From: Tritrichomonas musculus
Lineage: Eukaryota; Parabasalia; Tritrichomonadida; Tritrichomonadidae
DNA: 64,000 nucleotides
Reading direction: 5' to 3'
Assembly: GCA_039105265.1 (NCBI GenBank)
Contig: JAPFFF010000004.1
Span: 3,410,001 to 3,474,000 of the forward strand
In this document: positions 1 to 9,572 of the stretch, in pieces
Layout of the letters: each line of letters opens with the position of its first letter
How positions within the stretch are numbered: position 1 is the stretch's first letter
Made by a program: the position numbers and the translations under genes
The notes under the pieces: generated by a model
The model's database searches: none
The model's input: only the letters and a program-made list of their open reading frames with translations
What the model was told of the DNA's origin: nothing

Positions 1-235
1 ACTCGAATTGTAATATCAAGAAAATCAATTTATCATCATTAATTATAATTGGATAAAAAAAAAAAAAAAATGCATATAACCGACATTTAGTTATCAAAAA
101 GTTGAAATCATTCAAAATTCAAATACTTATCAAAAAGTGGATGACGATAATCACTTACATAAAAATTCGTGGATTGATATAAAATATTATTTTCACCTAG
201 TTATTTATACGCATATATAATTTAGAATCAAATAG

Positions 236-637
236 TTATTCTTCTGATTCAATTTGCTTGATTCTTTGCGAAATCTGTTCTTTGAGGTCGTTTAAATAAT
301 TTTGTGCTCTCACTTTTGACATTTCTGAAACAGTAAGCATATGTAGTAATATTTCGCATTGGACTTGAAGTTCGGCGTTTTCTTTTTGCAGCTTTTTTAT
401 TTCAGCCTTAGATGGATTCAGGTTCTGTGGTTGATGCTGAAAATTCAAATTTTTCCATTGACCATCTTCCCATTTTAAATTTGCACCTCCAATATTTAGA
501 GAAATTTCGCAATTATCAGTTGCTCCTCTTGATATATTAAATGTTTCAGGCTTTTTCCCAAATAATCCTTGAATAAATCCTGGCCTTGACCATTTACTAA
601 CAGCTGGGTGTTTTGTAGCATCATTTTCATCATTCAT
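236..637 (-). CDS. Chibby-like (CBY) basal-body protein
   Basis: A 133-residue protein with the layout of the Chibby family: a short basic N-terminus (FIQGLFGKKPETF), then a core around residues 46-66 with the hallmark LKWEDGQWK (animal Chibby has LKFENGQW), then a leucine-rich coiled coil (about residues 77-130, containing EILLHMLTVSEM, close to Chibby's DILLDMLSES). Family proteins sit at the distal basal body and transition zone and help dock ciliary vesicles; a role in the trichomonad flagellar apparatus is inferred from that. The ATG is the first in frame, and the length matches animal Chibby (about 126 residues). The gene stands alone, transcribed away from the 1968 gene, with no intron. 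I am fairly sure of the family and unsure of the exact role. Confidence 0.78.
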   Translation of the reverse strand: MNDENDATKHPAVSKWSRPGFIQGLFGKKPETFNISRGATDNCEISLNIGGANLKWEDGQWKNLNFQHQPQNLNPSKAEIKKLQKENAELQVQCEILLHMLTVSEMSKVRAQNYLNDLKEQISQRIKQIESEE

Positions 638-1967
638 TTAATAAGTATTTGTAGGAATAAATTATTCCGTTTTTATAATTAAATAGAAAAAGTTGGTACA
701 CTTTTTATGATAGATTCCAAAATGCAGATTTTTCGGAAAATTTTCATTCAATTTTTTTTCAATTGAAAAAAGTACAAAATTTTGGAAAATCGCATTCAAT
801 TTTTTTTTCCCGACGGTTTAATAGAAAATGGCATGAGGATAAAAAAAATAAAAAAGTTACTTAAAAACCTGATTATTTTTATTAAAACTTTAAAAATACC
901 TTTTTTTGTGACGGAACACTATTAGGATAAACTTAATTATCAGAATAGTATAAATTTGTACATTTTTGTCTAATAAATGATAGAGCTAGTATTAATAAAA
1001 TTATTCCGCCATGAAAATAGAGTAAAACTAAAAAGGATTTCATCAACATTCAGGGTAAAAAAGGAAATATGCATAGTGAAAAACTTTAATATAAGAAGAA
1101 TACATGGATCAAATGCATTAATGCCATCATTAAAATCATACTCGTAAACATTTTTTGGAATATAATTAAGTAAAATGTTATATAAAAAGTTGAAATATTC
1201 TTAAGTCTGTAAAAAAAACGTAAAATCCAAGATCGTCATTACTTATGGCTTATGGGAAAAAACGCTTGTCTTTATAGTTGCTTGGTAAGCCGAAGAGTGA
1301 TTAATATTCGCCAAAGAAAACAAATATGAGTGTGGCCACAACCGTAAAAATAACATTAAAATATTTGACCTTAACGTCTTTTCTAAAAAATCTGCATTTG
1401 AAGATCTATCCTTTTTATATTCCCTTATTCATATGAGAGAAACCTTAAAACAAAATTGATATTATTTTAAACTTTTGTTTTCCTCTAAATATCACTAATC
1501 TCCTTCTAAATAATTCGAATTACAGATGCAATGATTCCTCAATAATTTTTTAAAATATGCAATTAATGTAAATTCTATTAAATATATTAGTTATGCAGAC
1601 CCATATTAATATTGAACAAATTAAAAATAGTAATATGTGCTCAATCAATTGGCTCAAGATATCTAATTTGCTTTTTCTTGATTAATCCCATATAAATTAT
1701 TAATTTCCTCACTATCCGAATAAATTCATATTTTTGTAAGTGTAAAAACTTTATTCCAATAATGGCCAGTCATTTGCTAAAAAAAAAATTTCAACTAAAG
1801 AGGATCATCAATTGGTTTGAATAAAATTATTTTTTTTACTATTAAAAATGTAGCAACAACCTTTATAATATAATAATTGCAGCAAGACTACGAATAAAGC
1901 TGAGAGATCATTATAATGATAATTTGCACGATCATTTTCTTCTCAATATCATTAAATCAAAATTTTA
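638..1967. other. Intergenic, 1.3 kb, no gene seen
   Basis: AT-rich spacer between two divergently transcribed genes, with poly-A/T runs and no convincing open frame on either strand. Around 1240-1350 the base composition is richer in G and C than its surroundings, which could mark a small RNA, but I found no snRNA, tRNA or snoRNA motif there. TCATTA, which resembles the trichomonad initiator (TCA followed by pyrimidine and T/A), lies at about 1948, roughly 20 bases before the next ATG. Confidence 0.5.
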
Positions 1968-3434
1968 ATGAGCAAAGATTATAAACTTGAGATCGAATCA
2001 CCAAATATCGCTGAACAAACATCTTATCAGGAAGACGGGGATACTAAAGGATCTGATCAAATTGAAGAAAATTTACTTCAAATTAATTCCTCCGTTCAAT
2101 TATTAATTCCTTCAATTAAAAATGAAGAAAACGAATCAATTTTAACGCATTTAAAACAAATATATAAATTTAAAGATTTTTTTGGTTTTTCTGCTCCTGT
2201 TTTTAATCAAGATATTTTTTTTTTTATTTTTTCAAACTGCATTAATAACAATTCTCCAGAAATCGCTAAAATGGCTTTAAGAATTTTAAATAATCTTTTA
2301 GCTACAAAAATTAAAGCTTTTTTGGATTATACATTCTCTACTTCTTTACCGCAAATCATTATTAATAATCTTTTTTCATCAGACATAGGTATTAAACGTA
2401 AATCATTTGCAACAATTTGTATTTTGAGCCAATCTGACCCACTCAAATCTTTGATGTTCTGGGATACTATTAAATCTACAATTTGTAAAGAGGTTTCAGA
2501 TGTTATTTCTAGTTATATTTATAACGAAATTTTATTTTTCCAACAAATTCAAAATTTTAATTCAGATAATCTCCTAGAAATATTTGATGTAATTGCTTTT
2601 TTAGTTAATGAATCGGATAATAGTAAAGCCAAATTTGATGCACTAAAGACTATATCAAAAGGAATTACTGAATTACCATATCGCAAAGAATTTATTCAAG
2701 AATATTCAAATGTTAATTGGCTTTGCTTTTTTGTTGCAATGATCCATTCAAATCAATTATGTAAATCAAAAAAATGTGAATATCCAATTTTAATAGAACC
2801 AGTTCCAACAATTGAGTTCGGATATTCAATTTTAAAGGAATTAGTACCTTTTTTAGAACAAGACAAAATTGAAAGTGAAAATATTTTAGATCTTGAATTG
2901 ATTTCAATGCATATTGATTATGAAATTGCATCAGATACATTTTATCAAAAATATGATATTGCTATTGTTAAAGAATGCCTTTCTTTTCTTTGTGAGACCA
3001 TTAGCTATCATATACCATTAATTCAGAAAATAATTGATAACTCTGAAAATGATGATATTATGCTGAAAATTTTTATGATAATTCTTCAATCAGTGTTTGA
3101 TGTTAGAGAAATAGCCTCAAAAATACTATGCATTGTTTTATATAATGGATCTTCTAGTCAAATTACTTCTCTTTCTCTGATCAATATAGTTGAATCATTG
3201 TTTTGCATTCTAGACTTTGATCCACAAAGTAACGATACTGTATTTAAATGTTTTACCAGAGTCATACCTGCTTTCTTGAATAAAGGCTATAAGATCAATG
3301 AATTTCAGGAATTGTTTTTAGCTAATAATGCTAACGACGTTTTTCAAAGTTTGATTGAATACGATAGAAACACAGAAGAAAACATTCGATCAATATGTAA
3401 TTTAATTGATTTTTTAATTGATTTAAATCTTTGA
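1968..3434 (+). CDS. ARM/HEAT-like helical protein, unassigned
   Basis: A 488-residue protein that I cannot assign to a named family. After a polar N-terminus of about 50 residues, it is a run of amphipathic leucine/isoleucine-rich helices broken by short polar turns, which is how ARM- or HEAT-type alpha-solenoids look. Such pieces as SPEIAKMALRILNNLLATKI and IGIKRKSFATICILS resemble single ARM repeats. There is no signal peptide, membrane segment or catalytic motif. Proteins of this kind are scaffolds that bind other proteins; that role is inferred from fold type only. It starts at the first ATG after a candidate initiator (TCATTA, about 20 bases upstream). Base and codon use match the other host genes of the window. 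Confidence 0.7.
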   Translation: MSKDYKLEIESPNIAEQTSYQEDGDTKGSDQIEENLLQINSSVQLLIPSIKNEENESILTHLKQIYKFKDFFGFSAPVFNQDIFFFIFSNCINNNSPEIAKMALRILNNLLATKIKAFLDYTFSTSLPQIIINNLFSSDIGIKRKSFATICILSQSDPLKSLMFWDTIKSTICKEVSDVISSYIYNEILFFQQIQNFNSDNLLEIFDVIAFLVNESDNSKAKFDALKTISKGITELPYRKEFIQEYSNVNWLCFFVAMIHSNQLCKSKKCEYPILIEPVPTIEFGYSILKELVPFLEQDKIESENILDLELISMHIDYEIASDTFYQKYDIAIVKECLSFLCETISYHIPLIQKIIDNSENDDIMLKIFMIILQSVFDVREIASKILCIVLYNGSSSQITSLSLINIVESLFCILDFDPQSNDTVFKCFTRVIPAFLNKGYKINEFQELFLANNANDVFQSLIEYDRNTEENIRSICNLIDFLIDLNL

Positions 3435-3516
3435 ATCAGTTGACATGGATTAATTTATTTGTTATGATGATCATAATTATTCCCAATAGATATTCATGAA
3501 AAAATAAGAAAAAATA

Positions 3517-3545
3517 TTAAATAAACATGATATTTGATCAAATGT
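3517..3545 (+). repeat. 29-bp repeat, copy 1
   Basis: The 29 bases here, containing TGATATTTGATCAAATGT, recur exactly and in the same orientation at 39464-39492. This copy lies 83 bases after the stop codon of the ARM-like gene, and the other lies 47 bases before the CH-domain gene. Together they bracket the whole transposon-laden island. Confidence 0.75.
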
Positions 3546-3930
3546 TCTTCATGTGATAATAAATCAGAGGTGCGAGGGCGAAGCATTCTATTCAGATTTT
3601 TTTCCAAAAATGAAATATAAATTCTTCTTTATAAATAATATATATAGACAGAATATCAGAAGAAAATTTTGGGCTGTAGACATTCTGTGATCATTTTAAA
3701 ATAATTATAATTTTGATGCAAAGTATTCAATTTTTCTTAAAGTTTAAAAAAGTTCAAAAAGTATCAATTTGGTCCTTGTAAAATTATTTCTTTGCAATTT
3801 AACATATACATTTGGCAACATTATTTAAAATTAATTTAAATCGTCTTTTGTATTTTATTTTTATACTTGGACATTTTGGATATTCAATTGTTTCAAATTT
3901 TTAATCTTTTTGAATGTATTTGAAATAAGT

Positions 3931-3958
3931 CACTTTTTGAATGAATATTCAAAAAGTG
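3931..3958. repeat. Palindrome of the CACTTTTTGA family
   Basis: Inverted repeat with 12-bp arms (CACTTTTTGAAT and its complement ATTCAAAAAGTG) around a 4-base loop. The same core recurs at many non-coding sites in the island, for example 6834-6860 and inside the arms of the 4139 and 36383 elements. Its role is unknown. Confidence 0.6.
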
Positions 3959-4138
3959 CCTATTTATATATGATGATAATTATCTTGGTAAAGATTTTTT
4001 TTTTAAACTTTTTAGATTTTTTCCCCTCAATTTTTTTCTTTGTATATTTGTTCACAAATAGTTGAACTTTTTAGATTTTTCCCTCTCAATTTGGATTTTT
4101 TTAAAAAAGCTAAAAAGCATGAAAATAAGTAAATAAAA

Positions 4139-4469
4139 GGATCAACTAAAGTATAGTAAGGCTTTTCTGAGTCTCATTCAAAAAGTGGAAATCATTCAGA
4201 AAAAATAATCAAATAAAAATAATAAAAAAAGAATCTTTTTATGTTACAAAATTTTTACCGATTCTTACCGCCAGCCGCGGGGTCTCGGCTCGGCTTCGCT
4301 TCGCTCAGCCTCGCTCGACGCCCGCTAGGCGGTATGTAGCCTCGGTAAAAATTATGTAAAAATATAAAAAGATTTGTTTTTTCAATTTTTTTATTTAGAT
4401 TATTTTTTCTGAATGATTTCCACTTTTTGAAGGTTCTTCAGAAAAGCCTTACTATACTTTAGTTTATCC
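4139..4469. mobile_element. Fold-back MITE with GC-rich core and 8-bp TSD
   Basis: A 331-bp non-coding element whose two halves are inverted copies for roughly 70-90 bases at each end; both arms share AACTAAAGTATAGTAAGG and AAAAAGTGGAAATCATTCAG. It is flanked by a perfect 8-bp duplication, AAATAAAA (4131-4138 and 4470-4477). The centre (about 4260-4345) is strikingly rich in G and C inside DNA that is mostly A and T, and holds a nested inverted repeat (TTTTTACCG / CGGTAAAAA and ACCGCC / GGCGGT). An 8-bp duplication fits hAT or Merlin families; the GGAT ends lean towards Merlin, but no transposase is present to decide. It looks like a non-autonomous copy. Confidence 0.75.
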
Positions 4470-4503
4470 AAATAAAATACTAAAAGAAGAAACTATAAAT
4501 ATT

Positions 4504-4751
4504 TTAAGGTACAAATCCAGTACGTTATTTTTTGAATAGGAGAACGTTTATTATTTGAATAGTTGCATGTCTCTGAAAAAGTTTAAATTGACTAGGTTTG
4601 TTTTTGACACTTATTTTACAATTTAAATAAACATTATGACATGTTATATGAAATGTATGAAAATAATCGTTTTTTATTTAACATGTCGTTTTATTCTTTG
4701 AGAATGTCAAAAAAAATTGCGGTTACTAAACGTACTGGATTTGTACCTTAA
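4504..4751. mobile_element. Small TIR element (MITE), 248 bp
   Basis: The ends are perfect inverted repeats of about 23 bp (TTAAGGTACAAATCCAGTAC at the left, its complement at the right). The interior is AT-rich and non-coding. If the outer TA is read as the target duplication, this fits a Tc1/mariner-type MITE; a TTAA-type duplication is the alternative. It lies 35 bases downstream of the fold-back element. Confidence 0.65.
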
Positions 4752-5582
4752 TATACATATAGAATTTATTAAGATTTTTCGGTTGAGAAAAAAAAAAACA
4801 TGAAATAATAATTAGCATTTCTTTGGGTGAGAAAATTGAGATGCATCAAAATATGTGGTATTTCATCTAGCATAAACTATGAGTATATGCATTGGATAAG
4901 AAAAGCAATTATTTGTGTTTAATGAGTAAAAAAATATATCGTTTTGCACTAATTTTGTGATAAAACACAATAATCAGGTTTATTAGCCAAGCGTAAAAGC
5001 ACATTTGACGTATTTGTGTTCTTTTTGTGAGAATTGTGATCATATATATCTCTTCAAAATTTGAAGCTAAATATTGGTTTCTTTTTCATCTTTTGCTCTC
5101 AATTTTTTTATTGGATAGGTAATACCAGCATTATGCTCTTAAAAGCAGGAAATAAGGGAAATTTAGACAACGATTTTAATAAAAATTGGAAATTGCAATT
5201 GGAAGTTTATTTTTCTTCTTCTTTATTGAACATATAATGCCTGTAATGCTGTGAAATGGTGTTTATTGGTATAAAAACCTCGAATACTTACTTCTTAAAT
5301 AGTAAAATTATAAAGATATTATGACAAATAAGCATTCAAAAAAATTGAGAGTAAAAAATCCAAAAAGTTCAAAAATAAAGATTTACTATTATCTTGAACA
5401 ATTATTATTTAAAATTTAATTTTTTCCTAATGATAAAACAAAAATATAATAATATATATATATTTAACTTAAATATATTTTAAAAGGCTTTTAATAATAT
5501 GCATATTGAATGACAAGACCAGTTTATTTCTCAGAAAAACCTGAAATCTTGATGGGCAACAATGATTTTTCGAGGATTAAAA
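4752..5582. other. Intergenic, no gene seen
   Basis: AT-rich DNA without a supportable open frame. It carries short stretches (for example around 5345-5385) that repeat, inverted, wording found near 4005-4095 (CTCAATTT next to AACTTTTT), which suggests worn repeat copies. Confidence 0.4.
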
Positions 5583-5700
5583 ATATATTTCATTGTATGT
5601 GTTATCATATTCAATAATTTTTATTCGATATATTTCATTGTATGTGTTATCATATTCAATAATTTTTATTCGATATATTTCATTGTATGTGTTATCATAT
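5583..5700 (+). repeat. 45-bp tandem repeat, about 2.6 copies
   Basis: The 45-base unit containing TTTCATTGTATGTGTTATCA is repeated head to tail with almost no change. Because 45 is a multiple of three it makes a 15-residue repeat (YVLSYSIIFIRYISL) in a short open frame, which I take to be a by-product of the array rather than a gene. Confidence 0.7.
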
Positions 5701-6053
5701 GACCTTTTTATTCTTAAAAACATCTGCAATAAAGATACAGAAATAGAAATTATTGAAAATAATTGCCCAATACATTCAAAGCAGAGCTTCTATAATTTCT
5801 ATTTCGATTTACTAATATCAAAAGAAATATACAAAAATTTAGAGGTCATAGTTGATAGGATTCAGAGCATTTGAAATTTACTTCCTTAATATATTAAAAA
5901 AAATTAATAAATTAGAGTATAATTATTTTAATATCACTTCTGGAGTAATTGCTGCATATGATCTTCCATATGCTCGACCTTCACAAGTGGTTACAGAAGC
6001 TTCATCAACAAATGCCATTTCTCATTTGCATGCCTGATATTGGTTAATGTATC
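5701..6053 (+). pseudogene. Decayed gene piece, unassigned
   Basis: Two short overlapping open frames on the plus strand read like protein remnants (KDTEIEIIENNCPIHSKQSF and, further on, NITSGVIAAYDLPYARPSQV). They are in different frames with stops between them. No full domain can be named. I take this as the worn end of a host multigene-family member. Confidence 0.3.
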
Positions 6054-6389
6054 TTAAAGGCAATCCTCAAATATAAATAAAGGTAAAACTCTTTCATCAT
6101 CAAATAAAAAAAATCGACCACCAATTTTAATAACATTCGTAAAATGCCCTGAAAAAGGATTGATAAAATCCAACTTTTCTTCCTCTTCTAAATTATCATG
6201 ATTTTGGATTTTGCTTTTTCCTTTTTTTACTTTGCTTTTGCTTTGGGTTATTATTATCTTCATCGTTCTTAGAGTGTTTTTGCTTATTATTCTTTGCGCT
6301 TTTTTTGTTTTGTGTTTAATTATTGAAAAAATGGAAAAACAATACGAAACAGATATTAAAACACATTTTTGCAAATGTGGATAAAGCAC
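6054..6389 (-). pseudogene. Ubiquitin-hydrolase (USP) C-terminal remnant, tentative
   Basis: A 111-residue minus-strand frame. Its last 45 residues contain SGHFTNVIKIGGRFFLFDDE, which resembles the catalytic-histidine end of USP-type deubiquitinases (consensus GHY-x-A-x-x-x-x-x-G-x-W-x-x-F-D-D). The upstream part is low-complexity and lysine-rich and has no recognisable cysteine box, so only a fragment of about 40 residues could be real. It lies among other broken frames, with no intact gene around it. It could equally be a chance resemblance. Confidence 0.3.
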
Positions 6390-6830
6390 ATTATTATCAT
6401 CATTTTTACATAAACCATTACCTTGCTCACATTTGCTTTATATGGGTGCACAATTTCTTGATATTCAAGCTCCAACTTTAATGGCTCGTAATGTGACTAA
6501 TGAAGAGCTTATTGTTGAATTAAATTTTGAAAAATCTTAAAAATAATAACAAATGAAGATTATTATTCTCGAATTAGAAAATATGCAGCCAAAATAATTC
6601 AGAAATATATTTCATATGCAAATGAGTATATACTCATTGTAAAATAGAAGATTGTATTGAATATGCAAACAAAAATATACCTTTTTTTAAAGAACCTTCA
6701 AAATTCGTTTTAGGTATCCTATTGAAGTATTTGATGTGATAGATGAAGGAATTCGATATTTCATAAATGAACTAATGAATGAAATTGGTCATTAATTTTT
6801 TTTTTTTGATATATTATTCTTTAACTAGAA
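6390..6830 (+). other. Degenerate sequence, no intact gene
   Basis: Short protein-like runs appear on the plus strand (for example MGAQFLDIQAPTLMARNVTN around 6440-6500), each ended by a stop within about 50 codons. The stretch looks like old gene debris. I cannot name the source. Confidence 0.3.
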
Positions 6831-6833
6831 CGC

Positions 6834-6860
6834 CACTTTTTGAGCTTCGCTCAAAAAGTG
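6834..6860. repeat. Perfect 27-bp hairpin, CACTTTTTGAGC family
   Basis: CACTTTTTGAGC and its complement GCTCAAAAAGTG face each other around a TTC loop, without mismatch. It belongs to the same short motif family as the palindrome at 3931-3958. Confidence 0.7.
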
Positions 6861-6879
6861 TCTTTTGCTTTAAATATCA

Positions 6880-7985
6880 ATTTTTTTCTATTTCTTGCCA
6901 AATTTTATCTTATCTCCTCTTTCTCATTCAATCTCATTTATTCTCTTATTCTTATTTTTTCATACAAACTTACCTCTTCTCATCTATCTCTTCCAATCTT
7001 TTCTATTCTCATTTATTCTTATTCATTCTCATCAAATCTTATCTATTCTCTTCAGTCTGATCTATTCCATCACATCTCCCGGATTATCATCTTTTTCATT
7101 TAATCTTTTTTATTTTCATCTTTATAATTTAATATCTCTTATTCTTGTCTTTTTCATTTAGTCTTATCTTTTTTTTTTTTCTATATCATCTAATTTAACT
7201 TATTCTCATTTTTCTTATCCAATCTCTCTTTTTCTCTTCTATCTTATCCAATCTTTCTTATTCTCTTCTATCTCATCCAATCTCACTTATTCTCTTCTAT
7301 CTCATCCAATCTCACTTATTCTCTTCTATCTCGTCCAATCTTTCTTATTCATTCACATCTATTCTCTTCTATCTCATCCAATCTCTCTTTTTCTCTTCTA
7401 TCTCATACAATATCACTCATTCTCTTCTATCTCGTCCAATCTTTCTTATTCATTCACATCTATTCTCTTCTATCTCATCCAATCTTTCTTATTCTCTTCT
7501 ATCTTATCCAATCTCTCTTTTTCTCTTCTATCTCGTCCAATCTCACTTATTCTCTTTTATCTCATCCAATCTTTCTGATCCTCTTTTATCTCATCCAATC
7601 TCACTCATTCTCTTCTATCTCGTCCAATCTTTCTTATTCATTCACATCTATTCTCTTCTATCTCATCCAATCTCTCTTTTTCTCTTCTATCTCATCCAAT
7701 CTTTCTTATTCTCTTCTATCTCATCCAATCTCTCTTTTTCTCTTCTATCTCATCCGATCTCTCTTATTCTTTTTTATCTCATCCAATCTCACTTATTCTC
7801 TTTTATCTCATCCAATCTTTCTGATCCTCTTTTATCTCATCCAATCTCACTTATTCTCTTCTATCTCGTCCAATTTTTCTTATTTTCTTCTTTCTCATCT
7901 AATTTTTCTTATTCATTCACATCTATTCTCTTCTATCTCAATTAATCTTTCTCATTCTCATCTTTTTATCCAATTTCATCTATCC
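6880..7985 (+). repeat. Polypyrimidine minisatellite, about 1.1 kb
   Basis: About forty head-to-tail variants of a C/T-rich unit of roughly 27-29 bases built from TTCTCTTCTATCTCATCCAA followed by TCTCACTTA or TCTTTCTTA. The strand bias is extreme (plus strand almost only C, T and A). Small blocks of several units are themselves repeated, as expected of unequal exchange or slippage. Overlapping open frames at the left end are artefacts of the bias. Confidence 0.85.
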
Positions 7986-8135
7986 TCGTTTAGTAATGAT
8001 ATAAAGAGAGATTTTGGATACAAATCACAAATTTTTTACAAAGCAAATCAAAAAGTTTTAAATATATATGGATAAAAAAATAATTATTTAATTACATTCT
8101 AGTATAAAAATCAGTCTTTCTAAAATTGAATATTG

Positions 8136-8222
8136 GTCTGAGACTTAATGATCTGAGATTTAATGATCTGAGATTTAATGATCTGAGATTTAATGATCTG
8201 AGACTTAATGATCTGAGATTTA
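8136..8222 (+). repeat. 15-bp tandem repeat, about 6 copies
   Basis: The unit AATGATCTGAGATTT is repeated about six times with one C/T variant; looser copies (GGGATTTAATG, GAGATTTAATAG) continue to about 8290. It is non-coding. Confidence 0.75.
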
Positions 8223-8531
8223 ACAGTGGTTTGGGATTTAATGTAATCGAGATTTAATAGAGTTGAGACTTAATGGATGTCTAAGATTCAATGCCATAGT
8301 TGTTGATTGGTGTAGTTGCTGATTAACGAAGTTGATTCTTGGTGAAGTTTCTTCTTAAGGAATAATGAAAAAAAATTGAATTCAAATAATAAAAAAATCA
8401 TCATTTTGAATAAAAACTACTTTTATTCGCAATTTTGTGCTAAAAATGAGAAGATTCATTGTAAGAATAATACGGAGATTTTAAATATCACGAAAGAACT
8501 GCAAAAAAGTTGATTTTAAAATTGAGAGGGC

Positions 8532-8535
<4 letters not shown>

Positions 8536-8566
<31 letters not shown>
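8536..8566. repeat. (TA)n microsatellite
   Basis: An uninterrupted run of alternating T and A of about 31 bases. Confidence 0.9.
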
Positions 8567-8569
<3 letters not shown>

Positions 8570-9042
8570 TATTTTTCTGCGATTATCATTTAAGAAATTG
8601 AATTTACTTCAGATCATTTTTTTCATATCTTTACACTTGTAAATATTGAAAAAGCATATTAAAAATTAAAAATAATATAGGTGAATATACAACAAATTGT
8701 TCATGTCAATGAGTTTCTTCATTTCTTAATTCTTTCCCTTCATGGATTTTGTCGATGAAAAATGAAGAATTCAAATAAACGGCCATTATTTATATATAAA
8801 ATATTCACTTCAAATGAAAAATATAATATTTAAGCAAATTAATGAGCAGGAAGAAACAGATTTGGAATTGAAAACAACACAACAACTAATACATATCCTA
8901 TTGAAGATAAAAGTCATTTCTCCTGAAACCTATCGTAATGATTTAATTGATTTGACAAACACCATTAGATACTGTATCATTTATTGAGAAATCCGTAGGT
9001 AGAAATCAAAATGAGACAAGTTAATGTACCAGAAGATAAGCA
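8567..9042. other. AT-rich flank with one 57-codon ORF
   Basis: Only one small open frame deserves mention: 8814-8987, plus strand, 57 codons, a hydrophilic helical peptide (QINEQEETDLELKTTQQLIH in its first half). No family is recognised and it may be a gene remnant cut off by the transposon that begins at 9045. Confidence 0.25.
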
Positions 9043-9044
9043 TA

Positions 9045-9072
9045 ACGTATCTAATGAAACCCGTAAAAAATA
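9045..9072 (+). repeat. Left TIR of the Tc1/mariner-like transposon
   Basis: Begins right after the TA at 9043-9044. It pairs with 38459-38486, three mismatches in 28 bases. Confidence 0.75.
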
Positions 9073-9189
9073 TACGTTTTTTTTTTTTTTTTTTTTGAAA
9101 CCCGTAAAATTTTTACGTTCAAAAATTAAAAAAAAAAAAAAATTAAAACATAACGTTTACTTCATTTCTTTTTAAGATATAATATCGTG

Positions 9190-9423
9190 ATGAATACAAG
9201 TAATTACATATCTAGAGATGTTCTATTACAAGCAGAAATCAGAAGCATTGATGAACCAGAAATGAAAGCTGCAGTTATATGCAATCAAAATCCAAATTTG
9301 AAAATTACGCCGTTGCAAGCGAGCTTGGTGCTAACTATCAAAGGGCATGGAGAAGGTATACAGCATTGAAAGAAAGAGGTGAGTTTACTGGTCCAGGACG
9401 GCCTCCATATTTTTCTAAAAAAG
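9190..9423 (+). pseudogene. Transposase N-terminal part (HTH), pogo/DDE_1 type
   Basis: The frame from the ATG at 9190 gives MNTSNYISRDVLLQAEIRSI and onward. The similarity then passes to another frame at about 9300, which reads ASELGANYQRAWRRYTALKE followed by GRPPYFSKKE, the look of the helix-turn-helix DNA-binding half of a pogo-like transposase ending in a GRPP hinge. So there is a frameshift near 9300. The block is then cut at the Maverick target site (AAAAG, 9419-9423). The DDE half continues beyond 35192. As a plain DNA transposon gene it is clearly disabled. Confidence 0.65.
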
Positions 9424-9489
9424 AGTAGTATACGTTAGGCTGTGCGCCCTTAACGGTCGCCCAGACCTAACCGCACATATGATTTCACC
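9424..9489 (+). repeat. Left TIR of the Maverick
   Basis: 66 bp paired with 35126-35191. The GC content is much higher than in the neighbouring DNA. Position 1 follows directly on the AAAAG duplication. Confidence 0.93.
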
Positions 9490-9572
9490 AAGGCCATTTA
9501 TAAACATTTTTTTCTCTATTTTTATTTTTATATTTATATTTTTATATTTTTTATCTTCATATCAAAAAACAA

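Noticed and set aside
1215-1390. GC-richer patch in an AT-rich spacer, possible small RNA gene
   Set aside because: No box motifs of snRNAs or snoRNAs, no tRNA arms and no clear long hairpin; composition alone is too weak.
6779-7161. Overlapping plus-strand open frames of 87-93 codons
   Set aside because: They lie in the pyrimidine-rich minisatellite, are Ser/Leu/Phe-rich in all three frames and have no gene-like features.
7200-7985. Repeat array that might be a CRISPR
   Set aside because: Units touch each other without unique spacers and the host is a eukaryote; it is a minisatellite.
8136-8222. 15-bp repeat as a set of regulatory sites
   Set aside because: No gene starts nearby, and the copies decay gradually as in an ordinary slippage array.
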